NCBI RefSeq assembly: GCF_949987515.2
Contig: NC_082688.1
Location: forward strand, 101,969,893 to 102,033,892
Direction of reading: 5' to 3'
Length of the DNA stretch: 64,000 nucleotides
From: Delphinus delphis
Lineage: Eukaryota > Chordata > Mammalia > Artiodactyla > Delphinidae
Below the pieces are notes generated by a model, which saw nothing but the letters and a program-made list of their open reading frames with translations, was not told the origin of the DNA and ran no database searches. How positions within the stretch are numbered: the stretch's first letter is position 1; every line of letters begins with the position of its first letter. Below are positions 11,638 through 22,370 of the stretch, piece by piece. A program made the position numbers and the translations under genes.

Positions 11638-11917
11638 TTTTAAAAAAAATAATAATAATTTATATATTTATGGCTGCATTGAGTCTTTGTTGCTGTGTGT
11701 GGGCTTTCTTTAGTTGCGGTGAGCGGGGGGCCACTCTTCATTGCGGTGCGCGGGCTTCAGTAGTTGTGGCACGCGGGCCCAGTGGGCTCCACAGCGCAGC
11801 TGTGGCGCATGGGCTCAGTTGCTCCGTGGCATGTGGGATCTTCCCAGACTAGGGCTCGAACCTGTGTCCCCTCCCCTGGCAGGAGGATTCCCAACTACTA
11901 TGCCACCAGGGAAGCCC
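11638..11917 (-). mobile_element. CHR-type SINE, long form, internally shortened
   Basis: Antisense tail ggctgcattgagtctttgtt and end at ccaccagggaagcccc. Flanks gtgctgggtctt and gtactgggtctt form the TSD. Some of the repeated motifs of the long tail are missing. Confidence 0.9.
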
Positions 11918-12009
11918 CTGTACTGGGTCTTATAATAATACTGTGTGCGCAGTTCACCGTGATTTGAAAATCCAATTAAAATTGGTACAGCCTCTGTCAA
12001 ATATTGATT

Positions 12010-12945
12010 TAAAAATGCACACACCTTTTGACTTAGCGACTCCATTTCTATGAGTTTGTCCTACAGATGTACTAACACATGTGAGCAATGGTATACGGAC
12101 AGGATTATTCATGACAGCATTCTTTATAATAAAGACATGAAAGCAGCTTAAATGGGAATCAGTTGGGCATGGGTTGTTACTTATGAAACATGCATACAGT
12201 GGAACACCGTACAGCCATTAAAAAGCATCAGACTCAGTGACAGAGTGTCTGCTAAAGATGACAATGGCATTCAGTGATTAAAGGCTGATCTCTTCAAAAA
12301 GTGGTGCTGAGTTAGTTGGTTATCTATATTGAAAAAATGTACTGGACTCCTACTTAATGCCATATAAAGGATTGATTCCAAATGTCTGAAAGGTAAAACA
12401 GTGAAAGCTTTCAGAAAAGAAAAGCATAAGAGAACATCTTGACCTTGGAGTAGGCAGAGATTTCTTAAAGGGACACAAAAAACACTAACTTTAAAAGAAA
12501 CACAAATTATCCTGAGTCATATTAAAATTAAGAACTTCTGTTCACGGAAAGACACTCTTAAGAAGAGATTAAAAAGACAACCCACAGAGTAGAACGAAGA
12601 CAGTCCCAATACACATATCTAACCTGTTGTGAATATGTGAAGAAATATTAATCAATAAGAGAAAACAATAACCCAATTGAAAAATGGGAAAAAGACTTGA
12701 ATAGGCATTTCACAAAAAATGATAATCCAAAGTCCAATAAATATTTGGAAAGGTGTTGATCTCCATGTGTCATCACAGAGATGCAAACGTACTGCTAGAC
12801 AACTACAACCTCACCAGAAGGGCTAAATTGGGGGGAAAAACCCCCACAAACAACCCCAAAAAACAGAAATTCCAACTGTTGGCAGGATCTATGGCAATAG
12901 GGAGCCTCATGCACTGGTGGGAGTGTAAATTGATGCAACCACTTT
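12010..12945 (+). mobile_element. Old L1 fragment, ORF2 region
   Basis: Sense-strand, diverged ORF2 sequence with several deletions: cctcaccagaagggctaaat, actggtgggagtgtaaattg, ggaacaccgtacagccatta. The order suggests at least two rearranged pieces (a 3' piece at about 12010-12280 precedes a more 5' piece at 12280-12945). No intact frame. Confidence 0.7.
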
Positions 12946-13322
12946 ATTTTGTTTTGTTTTTTTATAAGTTTATTTTATTTTTGGCTGTGTTGGGTCTTCA
13001 TTGCTGTGCGCAGGCTTTTCTCTGGTTGTGGCGAGCGGGGGCTACTCTTCGTTGTGGTGCGCGGGCTTCTCATTGCGGTGGCTTCTCTTGTTGCGGAGCA
13101 CGGGATCTAGGCATGCGGGCTTCAGTAGTTGTGGCACGTGGGCTCAGTAGTTGTGGCACGTGGGCTCAGTAGTTGTGGCTCACGGGCTCTAGAGCGCAGG
13201 CTCGGTAGTTGTGGTGCACAGACTTAGTTGTTCCGTGGCATGTGGGATCTTCCCAGACCAGGGCTGGAACCCGTGTCCCCTGCATTGGCAGATGCTTAAC
13301 CACTGTGCCAACCGGGAAGCCC
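12946..13322 (-). mobile_element. CHR-type SINE, long form
   Basis: Antisense tail ggctgtgttgggtcttcatt followed by repeated agtagttgtggcacgtgggc motifs, ending ggaagcccc. It truncates the L1 at its left. The tandem 'cagtagttgtggcacgtggg' unit is duplicated here. Confidence 0.9.
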
Positions 13323-13570
13323 CCTTCCTGTATTCTTGATGACCATCCGTGATTGAATACTTTTTGCTTTCTACAATTCAGTTAATTACTTACGACACAT
13401 TCTTTCTCTCTGCTTATCATCAAAACCCAATCCAAGATTTTGCTTCAGTTAAGGGCAAAATGGAATTTTCATGTTTATACCAGTCTCATCTCTTTATAAT
13501 CCTAAAATTTAAAACTCGTGGAATCACATCTCATTTTGATTTGCTGGTTGTTTTTAGGATCTAAATGGCT

Positions 13571-13779
13571 TTTTTTTTTTTTTTTTTGCGGTACGCGGGC
13601 CTCTCACCGCCGTGGCCTCTCCCGTTGCGGAGCACAGGCTCCGGACGTGCAGGCTCAGCGGCCATGGCTCACGGGCCCAGCCGCTCCGTGGCACACGGGA
13701 TCCCCCCAGACCGGGGCACAAACCCGCGCCCCCCGCATCGGCAGGTGGACTCCCAACCACTGTGCCACCAGGGAAGCCC
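13571..13779 (-). mobile_element. CHR-type SINE, ~200-bp form
   Basis: Poly(T) 13571-13587 and antisense body. TSD ctaaatggct at 13561-13570 and beginning at 13779. Well preserved. Confidence 0.95.
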
Positions 13780-13954
13780 TAAATGGCTATTTTATGGTGG
13801 GTAAGATCTCAGACTTTGACTCCTCTATCTGTTTGAAGACAATAAAATATGATGCCACAGTCCTATTTTGTTAAGGTAATGGACATCCTGGTGCAGACAC
13901 AAGACTTGGTCTTATGTTACATAAAATAAAGTATTTCACTAATGAAACAGAACA

Positions 13955-13980
13955 TTGTGTGTGTGTGTGTGTGTGTGTGT
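13955..13980. repeat. (GT)n microsatellite
   Basis: Uninterrupted GT dinucleotides, about 13 units. Non-coding. Confidence 0.95.
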
Positions 13981-14643
13981 ATAGTTTCTGTAGTCTAACA
14001 GCATCACTAATATGACATGCCTTAAAAATGTAAATCGTGTTTTGAGTTACTGAAGAAGATTGAGATGCAGATGTTGATTTGCTCGGGGACACATGGTAAG
14101 CTGACATCAGAACCAAGGTTACTGTTTACAGTCCTGCAGACCATAGTTTGTGCCTTGTGGCCAAGCCATGCTTAAAATCAGAATCGTCAAGGGAGAGGCA
14201 AAAGCCATTTGCTACAGAGTGAAGTTTTGGAGAGCAGCTTCTAGTGGTTTGGAATTTCGAAGTCCAAGCCTACTAACTTTTATTACTGTTTGCGTTTGTG
14301 AGATCATAGAAGGCTCTGAGCCAAGTGAGGAGGTAGGAATAAGATTAGCACACTTCCTGGTGCAGTGGGCAGTACGTAATCATTATCTGAAAGTTCACTA
14401 GGCGGGAGCCTGCCCGCCAGGAGGCTGGCCTGGCAATCAGGTGCCCGTGTTTGCAGAGCAGGCTTGATTCCTAAGTAGGGAAGGTTGGTTTGCGCTGAGT
14501 CCATCCTCAAAGGTCCAGACTAGATTCTAGTATTTCCAATTTCAAAGCCCCTAAGGCTGGACCTGGCCTGGGCTTGCAAGAATCTCCATGGAACATGTTT
14601 GAATTCCTAGGGGTCTCTGGGTGATGGGACTTTTGTCTCTGTT
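13981..14643. other. intron, nothing recognised
   Basis: About 660 bp of ordinary composition. The open frame at 14150-14401 has no homology I recognise and no splice context. Confidence 0.4.
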
Positions 14644-14654
14644 CCTGTACTTTT

Positions 14655-14801
14655 TTTTTTTTTGATATTTATTTTTACTATTATATTTCTTTGGCCGTGC
14701 CACACAGCTTGTGGGATCTTAGTTCCCCGACCAGGGATTGAACCCGTGCCACAGTAGTGAAAGCACTGAGTCTTAATCCTAGACTGCCAGAGAGTTCCCT
14801 C
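14655..14801 (-). mobile_element. Short tRNA(Glu)-type SINE
   Basis: Poly(T) start, then ttggccgtgccacacagctt and gatcttagttccccgaccag, ending near the tRNA-like head. TSD cctgtactttt at 14644-14654 and 14802-14812. Confidence 0.9.
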
Positions 14802-15379
14802 CTGTACTTTTAGGTAGCACTCTCTTACTGGCTTAGAATAGTCTGGGATCCTAAGAGGTATAAATAAATAATAAATTCACACATAACTAACTGGACTCAT
14901 TAACATGGATGTATTGACTCAGGCCAACTGGAATTTGAATCTGCACTCCCTATGACTTTTCTCTGAGCACATGTTATGTTCCAGGGGCCCATGGGGTGGT
15001 TATTATATAAGATAAGGAATATATAGAGAATCCATGGAGTGGACAGGGCTTCAGACCAGCTGGTTGCCTTCGCTTTGGCCTGACAGAGCGCCACAATATA
15101 CGTCATCTCCAGCCTCGTGAATTCAGAGACATTTGGGACCAGTAGCCCTAGGCCAGCCATTTCTGGTCCTACCATACAGATTATAATAGAATCAGAAAAT
15201 AGGAATCCATTGAGGACAGAATCCTGAATGACTATCTTGTGGGCCTGTAGCCTTCCTTAAAGAAGACTGGTAGCTACTTCAGTTGAAGAGTTGTCTGCAT
15301 TAGAATACTCTGGAATGAATTTTCTTTTTCTTTTCTTTTTAAAGCATTTATATAATGATTTAGAGACCTAATGTACTTT

Positions 15380-15633
15380 AGTTTTAAAAATATTTATTTA
15401 TTTGGCTAGGCTGGGTCTTCGTTGTGGCACGTGGGATCTTCGTTGTGGCATGTGGGAGCTTTTGTAGTTGTGGCATGCGGGATCTTTTGTAGTTGTGGCA
15501 TGCAGACTCTTAGTTGTGGCATGCAGGATCTTTGTTGCAGCATGTGGGATCTAGTTCCCAGACCAGGGATGGAACCTGGGCCCCCCTGCATTGGGAGTGC
15601 AGAGTCTTACCCACTGGACCACCAGGAAAGTCC
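15380..15633 (-). mobile_element. SINE with expanded internal tandem repeat
   Basis: The antisense tail (tttggctaggctgggtcttc) and tRNA-like end (ccagaccagggatggaacc; ccaccaggaaagtccc) identify a CHR-type SINE. Between them six copies of a 21-25-bp unit of the form gttgtggcatgcgggatctt run from 15421 to about 15551. Related short SINEs in this window carry one or two copies. Confidence 0.85.
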
Positions 15634-16010
15634 CTGGAATCATTTTTCAAGAACCTTGCATGCCCTGAGAGAGGCTGGTTCCTGCTTCATCTTTTGCAAT
15701 GTGAGGATTGTCAGTCAAGCTTGTTTTCAAACTACTTGATAGCTTCAGGGAGGTCTCTTCGTAAGCTCACAAATTCAGAAATGCTTTTGAGCCTGCAGAA
15801 GAATTCTTTTCATGTTTGAGCTCTGATCGAAGCCAAGTGCCTTGGAAATTTTGAATCTGTCTCTTATTTCCTTTCCTGAATTAGATATGCGCCTGCTCAC
15901 TCAGTTCAGATGTGACAGCATGGCTTATTTCAGAAGCAAATGGCCCACTCCTTGAAGCAAACCATAATCCCATCACCTTTCTCTCTGGACATTTTGATTT
16001 TGATTTAAAG
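15634..16010. other. intron, nothing recognised
   Basis: About 375 bp between two SINEs with no gene or repeat I recognise. Confidence 0.4.
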
Positions 16011-16017
16011 CTGATTT

Positions 16018-16198
16018 AATTAATTATTTTATTTATAATTAATTAATTAATTAATGGCTAGACCAGGTCCTGGTCGCAGCATGCGGGATCTTTAGTTGCG
16101 GCATGCGTGCAGGATCTAGTTCCCTGACCACGGATCGAACCCAGGCCCCCTGCATTGGGAGCATGGAGTCTTACCCATTGGACCACCAGGAAAGTCCC
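16018..16198 (-). mobile_element. Short CHR-type SINE
   Basis: (TTAA)n-rich start, ggctagaccaggtcctggtc, two copies of the gcatgcgggatcttt-type motif, tRNA-like end ccaccaggaaagtccc. Flanks taaagctgatttaa and taaagcggatttta are a diverged TSD. Confidence 0.85.
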
Positions 16199-16482
16199 TA
16201 AAGCGGATTTTAGACCAGGAAGACAGCCCCTCATTTGTTGCTCAAAGGACTAAATTTTTAAGGATCAAATCAGAGTGTGTTAGGGAGGACATCTGGACAG
16301 GTGAACTTTTGCTTTCATTTGTTTTCTTTGTTCCCTTCTTTACTTCTAGATGGATTTCTTTTAGATCCCAGGGGGCAAAATTCCACGTTGAGGAGGCTTT
16401 AGCTACCAGTTATAAAGTCTTAGGAAAGTACAGCATCTCTGTGGTCCTATCTTCCTAAAACCACGCCTATCAAGAAAAGACA

Positions 16483-16694
16483 GGGCCTCCCTGGTGGTGC
16501 AGTAGTTGAGGGTCCCCTGCCGATGCAGGGGACACGGGTTCGTGCCCCTGTCCAGGAAGATCCCACATGCCGCGGAGCGGCTGGGCCCGTGAGCCATGGC
16601 CACCGAGCCTGCGTGTCCGGAGCCTGTGCTCCGCAACGGGAGAGGCCACAGCAGTGAGAGGCCTGCGTACCGCAAAAAAAAAAAAAAAAAAAAA
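16483..16694 (+). mobile_element. CHR-type SINE, ~200-bp form
   Basis: Head gggcctccctggtggtgcag, poly(A) at 16674-16694, flanked by aagaaaagaca on both sides. Confidence 0.95.
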
Positions 16695-17069
16695 GAAAAG
16701 AAAAGACAGATGGAGGAAATATAGATGATATCTAAAACGAAACATGTGTTCTGCCGTAATATGTCTTTATCTTCTTGCTTTTATCAGCAGCCTTGAGTGG
16801 CAGGGTTTTATACTTGGGGAAGATTAGAGAGCTTGTTTTCTTGCTGAAATGGTCACCCTACCATGTTCTTTTGTCTGCCTTAGTTCTGAGAATTTTTTTT
16901 CGAAACTAGTTTTCACACCGTGTGTTTGGATTAAGCTTCAGGAATTATCCATTTCACAAAAGCCACTTGTTTTTTATATTCTAGGGCATTAGGGTTTGGA
17001 GGGATGATGGGTGGAATGAAGTGAACCGAGAGGTACTGAAACCAGGATTAGGAAGCTGGGTTTGTGTTT

Positions 17070-17345
17070 CAGTGTCTGTTACAGACACAGTCAAGTGACT
17101 TGCCTCTCTTTAGCTTAGTTTTTCCATCTGTAAACTAGAGGTAATATTTTCTTTTCTTTTTTTTTTTAAATTTAATTTGTTTATTTCTTGGCCGTGCCGT
17201 GCGGCTTGTGGGATCTTAGTTCCCTGACCAGGGATCGAACCCGTGCCCCCTGCAGTGGAAGCATGGAGTCGTAACCACTAGACTGCCAGGCAATTCCTGA
17301 GGTAATATTTTCTAACCTTCCAAATTCTCAGAGTGTGAAGAATTT
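17070..17345 (-). repeat. MIR remnant interrupted by a SINE
   Basis: Antisense MIR signature: gtcaagtgacttgcctctct, agtttttccatctgtaaact. A short SINE (17153-17298) sits inside it. Confidence 0.55.
17153..17298 (-). mobile_element. Short tRNA(Glu)-type SINE
   Basis: Poly(T) start, ttggccgtgccgtgcggctt, accagggatcgaacccgtgc. Perfect 15-bp TSD gaggtaatattttct at 17138-17152 and 17299-17313. Confidence 0.95.
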
Positions 17346-19030
17346 TCAAGTTTTGAATACTTCTGCAAATTAAGCCTTGCTGGTAAGGCCACATTCATGG
17401 ACCCCAGAATGCCAGGATCCAAAGTTGACACGCCATTGAACTTTCTTCCTGAAGACTTAGGAGGTTTTGTCCAGAAAAAACTTTTGGGGCGAAGAAGCCC
17501 ATTTCTTCCTGGCCTTTTTCTTCACATGCCAGTTGTAATCTGATAGTTTTCCTTCTGACTTCTTGTCAGCTTTTATATACTCTTCAGGCTGTTACGTGAT
17601 CCGTGACATGAAGAACTAATGTTCTCCACTTGACAGTGAACTTGTGATCTTTTTCATCTGGTTCCTGGTTCTGAGATTTTCCCCCTAATGCTCCCAGTCA
17701 TTTTTCCCAGAGGCTTAAAGGGAGATGGGGGTTGAATGTGGTTTGAAGTGTGACTCTGATGTTGTCAGATCAAAGTTTAATCCCCGTGTTTAATCCCTCA
17801 CTTTGCCCTTGTCTTACAGGAGTTTGGATCTAGCGAACATAATTCCCATACACGCCAGATCCACGCCTGTAGCCACCTGGCAGACTTGAATCCTCTTGCT
17901 GCTGATTCGGTTGTCAGGGCTCAGATCTGTTGGGGGAACTCGTGGGTTAGCAGGCCTGGAATTGTAAGTGGCAGACTTGTGGAAATAAGTGTTCTGTATT
18001 CGTTCACCGTGGGCTGACCAGGTAGCTAAGTGAGGAGCAGGTATATGGTTGGCTCTTGGAAGGATCCAGAGAAATGGACATAGATCCCATTCTTGGGAAG
18101 TTTAAAATGAATGAAAGGACTCAAAGTATGAAGCCAGAAATAGCTATAGTAAAAGGCTGAACGTGAAAAGGGGTGCAGAGGAGTACACTTTGGGTTCCAG
18201 GAGTTCAGAGAAGCAGAGGTTGTTCTAATAGAGGGAAATGGGTAGGCTTCAGGGAAGAAGTTGAACTTGACAGAGGTGGGCATTGCCATTTGGGAAGGCT
18301 GACAGGTGACGTAGCACGAGCGCTGGCTGCAAGGAGGATGAGGAAGCCGTCCATTCTGGCTGCAGCGAAGGCTGGCTGAAGAGAAGAGGGAAATGACGTG
18401 GATTATGCCGGATTGTTGGGAAGCCTTGTTTACCTTGATTTTGTTTTTCTCCCTCTTTAACCATTAATGCTGCAGAGGTGCGCTGGCAAATGAGCTCTCT
18501 AGGAAAACCAACAAAATCCGCCATTTTTGTGGCATTTGCCAATGTCTGCGGTGTAAATACTTCCACTGTGGCCAATTTCCAATTACAGGTGAATTAGCAA
18601 AGAGCTCTCAGAATTCTTGAAAATTTAACATTTGGCTTTCACGTGCCAGTCCAAGCACACTGTTGACCAGCCTGGTTTAGTGCCTGTGTGACAGTCATTC
18701 CGGTACCAGTCCGGGCACAGCCCCTGCAGAAGACCTGGGGAAGGCCGAGGTAGTCAAGTTTTACTCAGTATCCGACTCCTGCGGCCATGCTGATTGGTGC
18801 CTGGGTGCGCCCACTGCCCCAGGGAGGCCGTCCCATAGTCTGGACAATGACGTAGATCTTGGCCCAAAGAAATAAGTAGAAACAATCAGATTCCCTGTCT
18901 TGGGAATTCAAATGAAGGAATCCCAGGAAATGTTTTGCCCCAGAGGCGAAAGCTAAAAGGATGTCATTTGAGAGAGTTGGATCCGTGGCAGACTGAAGTC
19001 ACATGGCAGCCAAAGTTATGAATGACAAAA
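17314..19030. other. unique-looking intron, possible conserved block
   Basis: About 1.7 kb with few recognisable repeats. 18440-18660 looks complex and non-repetitive, with a YY1-like string (aaaatccgccatttttgtgg, 18513-18532). The frames around 18173-18575 overlap on both strands and match no protein I know. Confidence 0.35.
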
Positions 19031-19038
19031 CCATATGG

Positions 19039-19230
19039 AGGGCTCCCCTGGTGGCGCAGTGGATGGGAGTCCGCCTGCCGATGCAGGGGATACGGATTCG
19101 TGCCCCGGTCCGGGAGGATCCCGCATGCCGCGGCGCCCGGAGCCTGCGCTCTGCAACGGGAGAGGCCACAACAGTGAGAGGCCCGCTTATCGCAAAAAAA
19201 AAAAAAAACCAAAAAAAACCCCCCACCAAA
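19039..19230 (+). mobile_element. CHR-type SINE with internal deletion
   Basis: Head gggctcccctggtggcgcag, A-rich tail from 19194. About 36-38 bp between atgccgcgg and ccggagcctg, present in sister copies, is missing. TSD accatatgga before and after (second copy near 19231). Confidence 0.92.
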
Positions 19231-19239
19231 CAACCATAT

Positions 19240-20110
19240 GGAAACTGAGGAAGCTGACTGATAGAAGGAAACAGGTGTGGAAAGAAACCCTCCAGCAATC
19301 TGGAGGGTGGAGGCAGGGGGTGGGGGGGATCCAGGCCCTGGAGCTGTCCTTGCTCTCAGCAGCTTTCCAACTCCGGGTCTAAAACAGACCTTTTCCGGGG
19401 GTACCTTGAGAGGGTCTCTGTTCCTTGCAGTGCAGTGACCTAACTGGAAAAGTTTCTATGGTACCTCAAAGTACCTTGCGGGGCTTTCGTGAATACAGCA
19501 AATCTCTCCAGAGTAGCGGACAGATCATGTGCTTCTGATTGAGCTTACAGTACGCCCTTGCCCTTTATTTCATTGCACGCCCTCCCTCTCTGCACTCCTC
19601 CCGAATGGCTTGTGGATATGATTTTGTTTTCATTCCAGCAGGGCTGCTTTAGAAGCCACGATGTTGAAAGAATAGCCAGTGGGACGTGTGATGGGGGTGA
19701 TATTTCATTGGCACTCACCATGATAGAAAATCATGAGAAAATTGGAGCCATTAGCAGTAGGGAAGGAAAAGGAGTTCTTTCTTTGCTGAGAGCGTCTGGT
19801 GAGTGAGGGTATGTGACGGATGCCCTGTACTGCCTTGCATGAAATGCCATTTGAAAGAGGCTTAGGGCAGTTTTGAGCCATCTGATGTCCTCACTTACAC
19901 GCAAATTTGTGAATAATGAAATTGTTAGGAAGGGGAAGGCATGCTTCAGTGTTTTTGCCCAGAGGCTTAGTCATGAGAGGAGCTACTCTGAGAGTCCAGT
20001 GGTTCAGAATGGCAATCTGGTGTGGTGAGGGACAGGTCCTCTCTTTCTATGGGAACATCTCATGGGGGGCTGGGGGCAGAGGGAGGGGGACTGCTTGGGA
20101 ATCAACAAAT
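19240..20110. other. unique-looking intron
   Basis: About 870 bp, moderate GC, including a G-rich run near 19310-19330. Open frames (for example 19558-19806) match nothing I know and lack splice context. Confidence 0.4.
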
Positions 20111-20114
20111 GTGG

Positions 20115-20215
20115 ATTCTTCTTAGAACTCTGTCACTAACCAGCTGTTTGACCTTCTGTAAGTTGTTTCTTGGAGGGTGCCTCAGTTTCCTCTTACCTAA
20201 TGAAAGATTTTGCCT
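20115..20215 (-). repeat. MIR remnant
   Basis: Antisense MIR core: accagctgtttgaccttctg, gtgcctcagtttcctcttac. Confidence 0.6.
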
Positions 20216-20790
20216 AGAGAATTTTAACTTTTCGTTTGGGAAATCAGGCTCCTTTGAAACTCCATTGAGAGCTGTGGATCCTTTCCACAGAAAATTGTGC
20301 TTATGCACGCGGACAAAATTTCACAGTTTTAGGAAGTTTATACATCTTCAAGGACTCCTGAACCCCAGATTAAGAAGAGCTCTCGCATTGGATGATGTCC
20401 GAGCTTTTCTCCTATCTGTAAAAATGCCTTTTTCTAAGACTTTGGATCATGGAAGGGACCCGGAAAGTCAGCTACAGCCCTCCTTTCTGTCACGAGACTC
20501 CCCTGAAACACTTCAGACAGAATAAGACTTAAACAGCAGGGGAAGCTTGTCTGTTTTCCTCGAAGAATCCATAATCTTGACATGTGTGTTCTAAGGGAAA
20601 GAAACACACAGTACATTTAAAGTATATGTAATATAATGTCAGTTAGTGTTAAGGGCCATGAGAATTTTGATAAAGGACTGTGATACCATAAAGAATGATG
20701 GGGGGCCGGGGTGAGTGCTCTAGTTTAGTGGGGGCAGGCAGGTCACTTCTCTCAGGAGGTGACATTTGGGAAGAGATCTGAATACAAGTA
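20216..20790. other. unique-looking intron
   Basis: About 575 bp with an open frame that continues to 20525 from 20022 on the plus strand (167 codons). It starts before the MIR and crosses it, has no recognisable domain, and is probably chance. Confidence 0.35.
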
Positions 20791-20797
20791 GAAAGGA

Positions 20798-20922
20798 GGA
20801 CTTCCCTGGTGGTCCAGTGGTTAAGACTCCGTGCTCCTAACACAGGGGGCCCTGGGTTCGATCCCTGGTTGGGGAAGATCCCGCATGACATGTGGCACGG
20901 CCAAAAAAAAAAAAAAAAAAAA
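20798..20922 (+). mobile_element. Short tRNA(Glu)-type SINE
   Basis: Very tRNA(Glu)-like: cttccctggtggtccagtgg (A box region) and gggttcgatccc (B box), then gcacggcc and poly(A) 20903-20922. Flanking gaaaggag on both sides. It is a SINE rather than a tRNA gene because it has a poly(A) tail and TSD. Confidence 0.93.
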
Positions 20923-21156
20923 GGAAAGGAGCCATGCAAATCTAGGGCAAGAATGGTCCAGGCAGACGTTTTGGGACAACTGAGGAGCAGTACCCAGCGC
21001 CAGTGTGGCTGGAGCTGAATGAGCGAAGGGGGCTGGGAGGGAGTGGTAAGGGCTACGTCGGGGGGCTTGGCAGAGTTTGGGTGTGGGTAGTTCTGTGTCC
21101 ACTTGGAAAACAACTGGAAATATCTTGAACGACATCTCATAATAATGGGTTATTCA

Positions 21157-21358
21157 GGGCTTCCCTGGTGGCGCAGTGGTTGAGAGTCCGCCTGCCGATG
21201 CAGGGGACACGGGTTCGTGCCCCGGTCCGGGAAGATCCCACATGCCACGGAGCGGCTGGGCCCGTGAGCCATGGCCGCTGAGCCTGTGCATCTGGAGCCT
21301 GTGCTCCGCAACGGGAGAGGCCACAACAGTGAGAGGCCCGTGTACCACACACACAAAA
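21157..21358 (+). mobile_element. CHR-type SINE, ~200-bp form
   Basis: Head gggcttccctggtggcgcag, tail cacacacacaaaaaa. TSD aatgggttattca directly before and directly after. Well preserved. Confidence 0.95.
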
Positions 21359-21448
21359 AATGGGTTATTCATTAAGCCATCCATTCATTGGATAAATTTT
21401 GTTCATTACTCACAAAGTGCAAGGCCGTGAGCTGTTGTATAAGACAGT

Positions 21449-21605
21449 GGTCCTCAAACCTGGTGTGTGTCAGTAGCACCTGGACAGCTTTCTGAAGGTA
21501 AAGGTTCCAGAGCACCAAGACCAGACTCTCTAGGGAGTGAAGCCCAGGCCCCTGCTGTGTTTTGTTTCAGAAACTTCTCAGGCGATTCTGATAAGCAGTT
21601 GTTGG
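21449..21605 (+). repeat. MER5-like hAT remnant
   Basis: ggtcctcaaacctggtgtgt, tcagtagcacctgga, caggcgattctgataagcag: the typical skeleton of a MER5A-type non-autonomous hAT element. Diverged. Confidence 0.55.
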
Positions 21606-21789
21606 ATCCGCGTGGGGAAAAAGTACCATTGGGAAAAGGTAGCCCCATTTTCAGTGGAGCAGAGGGGGTAGGATTATGCCTGAATTGCTCCATGCTCGTA
21701 GGATAATATATATTTCATAAGAGAAGCACAGGACATGCTAAGGAGGGTTTCAGAAGAGGAAATGAATACTTTCCTTTGGAGGGGACAGG

Positions 21790-21945
21790 GGAGGCCCAAG
21801 CAACAACCAAGCCAGTTTCTTCACTCATGAAATGGGGATGGAATCAGTGGGTTGTAAGGACAAAGTGAGTAAGTGCCTGAGAACTTTCCAAACAGAGTCT
21901 GGCACATAGTAAGTGCTCAATAAATGTCACCAGTTATTGGAGTTG
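21790..21945 (+). repeat. MIR/L2-like remnant
   Basis: agtttcttcactcatgaaat, then gtgcctgagaactttccaaa, ctggcacatagtaagtgctc, aataaatgtcacc: the sense tail of an old SINE. Confidence 0.55.
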
Positions 21946-22229
21946 GGTCTTAAAGAATGGTTAGAATCTCTGAAATATGAAATGCTGTTTATGTAGTTTG
22001 TCATCTAATAAAGATTTTATAAATAGGGCTTCCATGTAAGGAACATTCGAATAGCCAGCTATTACAAAAGAGGGGGGAAAATAATCTGGCTGTTAGCTTG
22101 ATGGTTACTCCTAGTAAACAAGGAAATCTAAATCTATCTGCATAACCTTGTACAGGAAACCTTTTGTTCCTGAACATCGATTGGGGTTTAATCTGATACA
22201 TTTGAACCTTCTTCACTGTATTCACTTAT

Positions 22230-22370
22230 TGTTTGATTTATTGGACGAACCAGCTTTTAAGAATCAACCGTGGGCTAAGCATTGTGCTCCACGTAGCAGC
22301 CAAGTGCTCCGTGCCCGAGGTCCGGAGGAGCTTACATCGTAGTAGGGGAAACAAGAAGTACACATAAAAG
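22230..22370 (+). repeat. L2/MIR-like remnant
   Basis: gctaagcattgtgctcc and gaggagcttacatcgtagta resemble the common old-repeat string 'ggagcttacattctagtg'. Low confidence. Confidence 0.35.

Noticed and set aside
20798..20922. Possible tRNA(Glu) gene
   Set aside because: The A and B boxes are tRNA-like, but the poly(A) tail, flanking duplication and missing cloverleaf make it a SINE.
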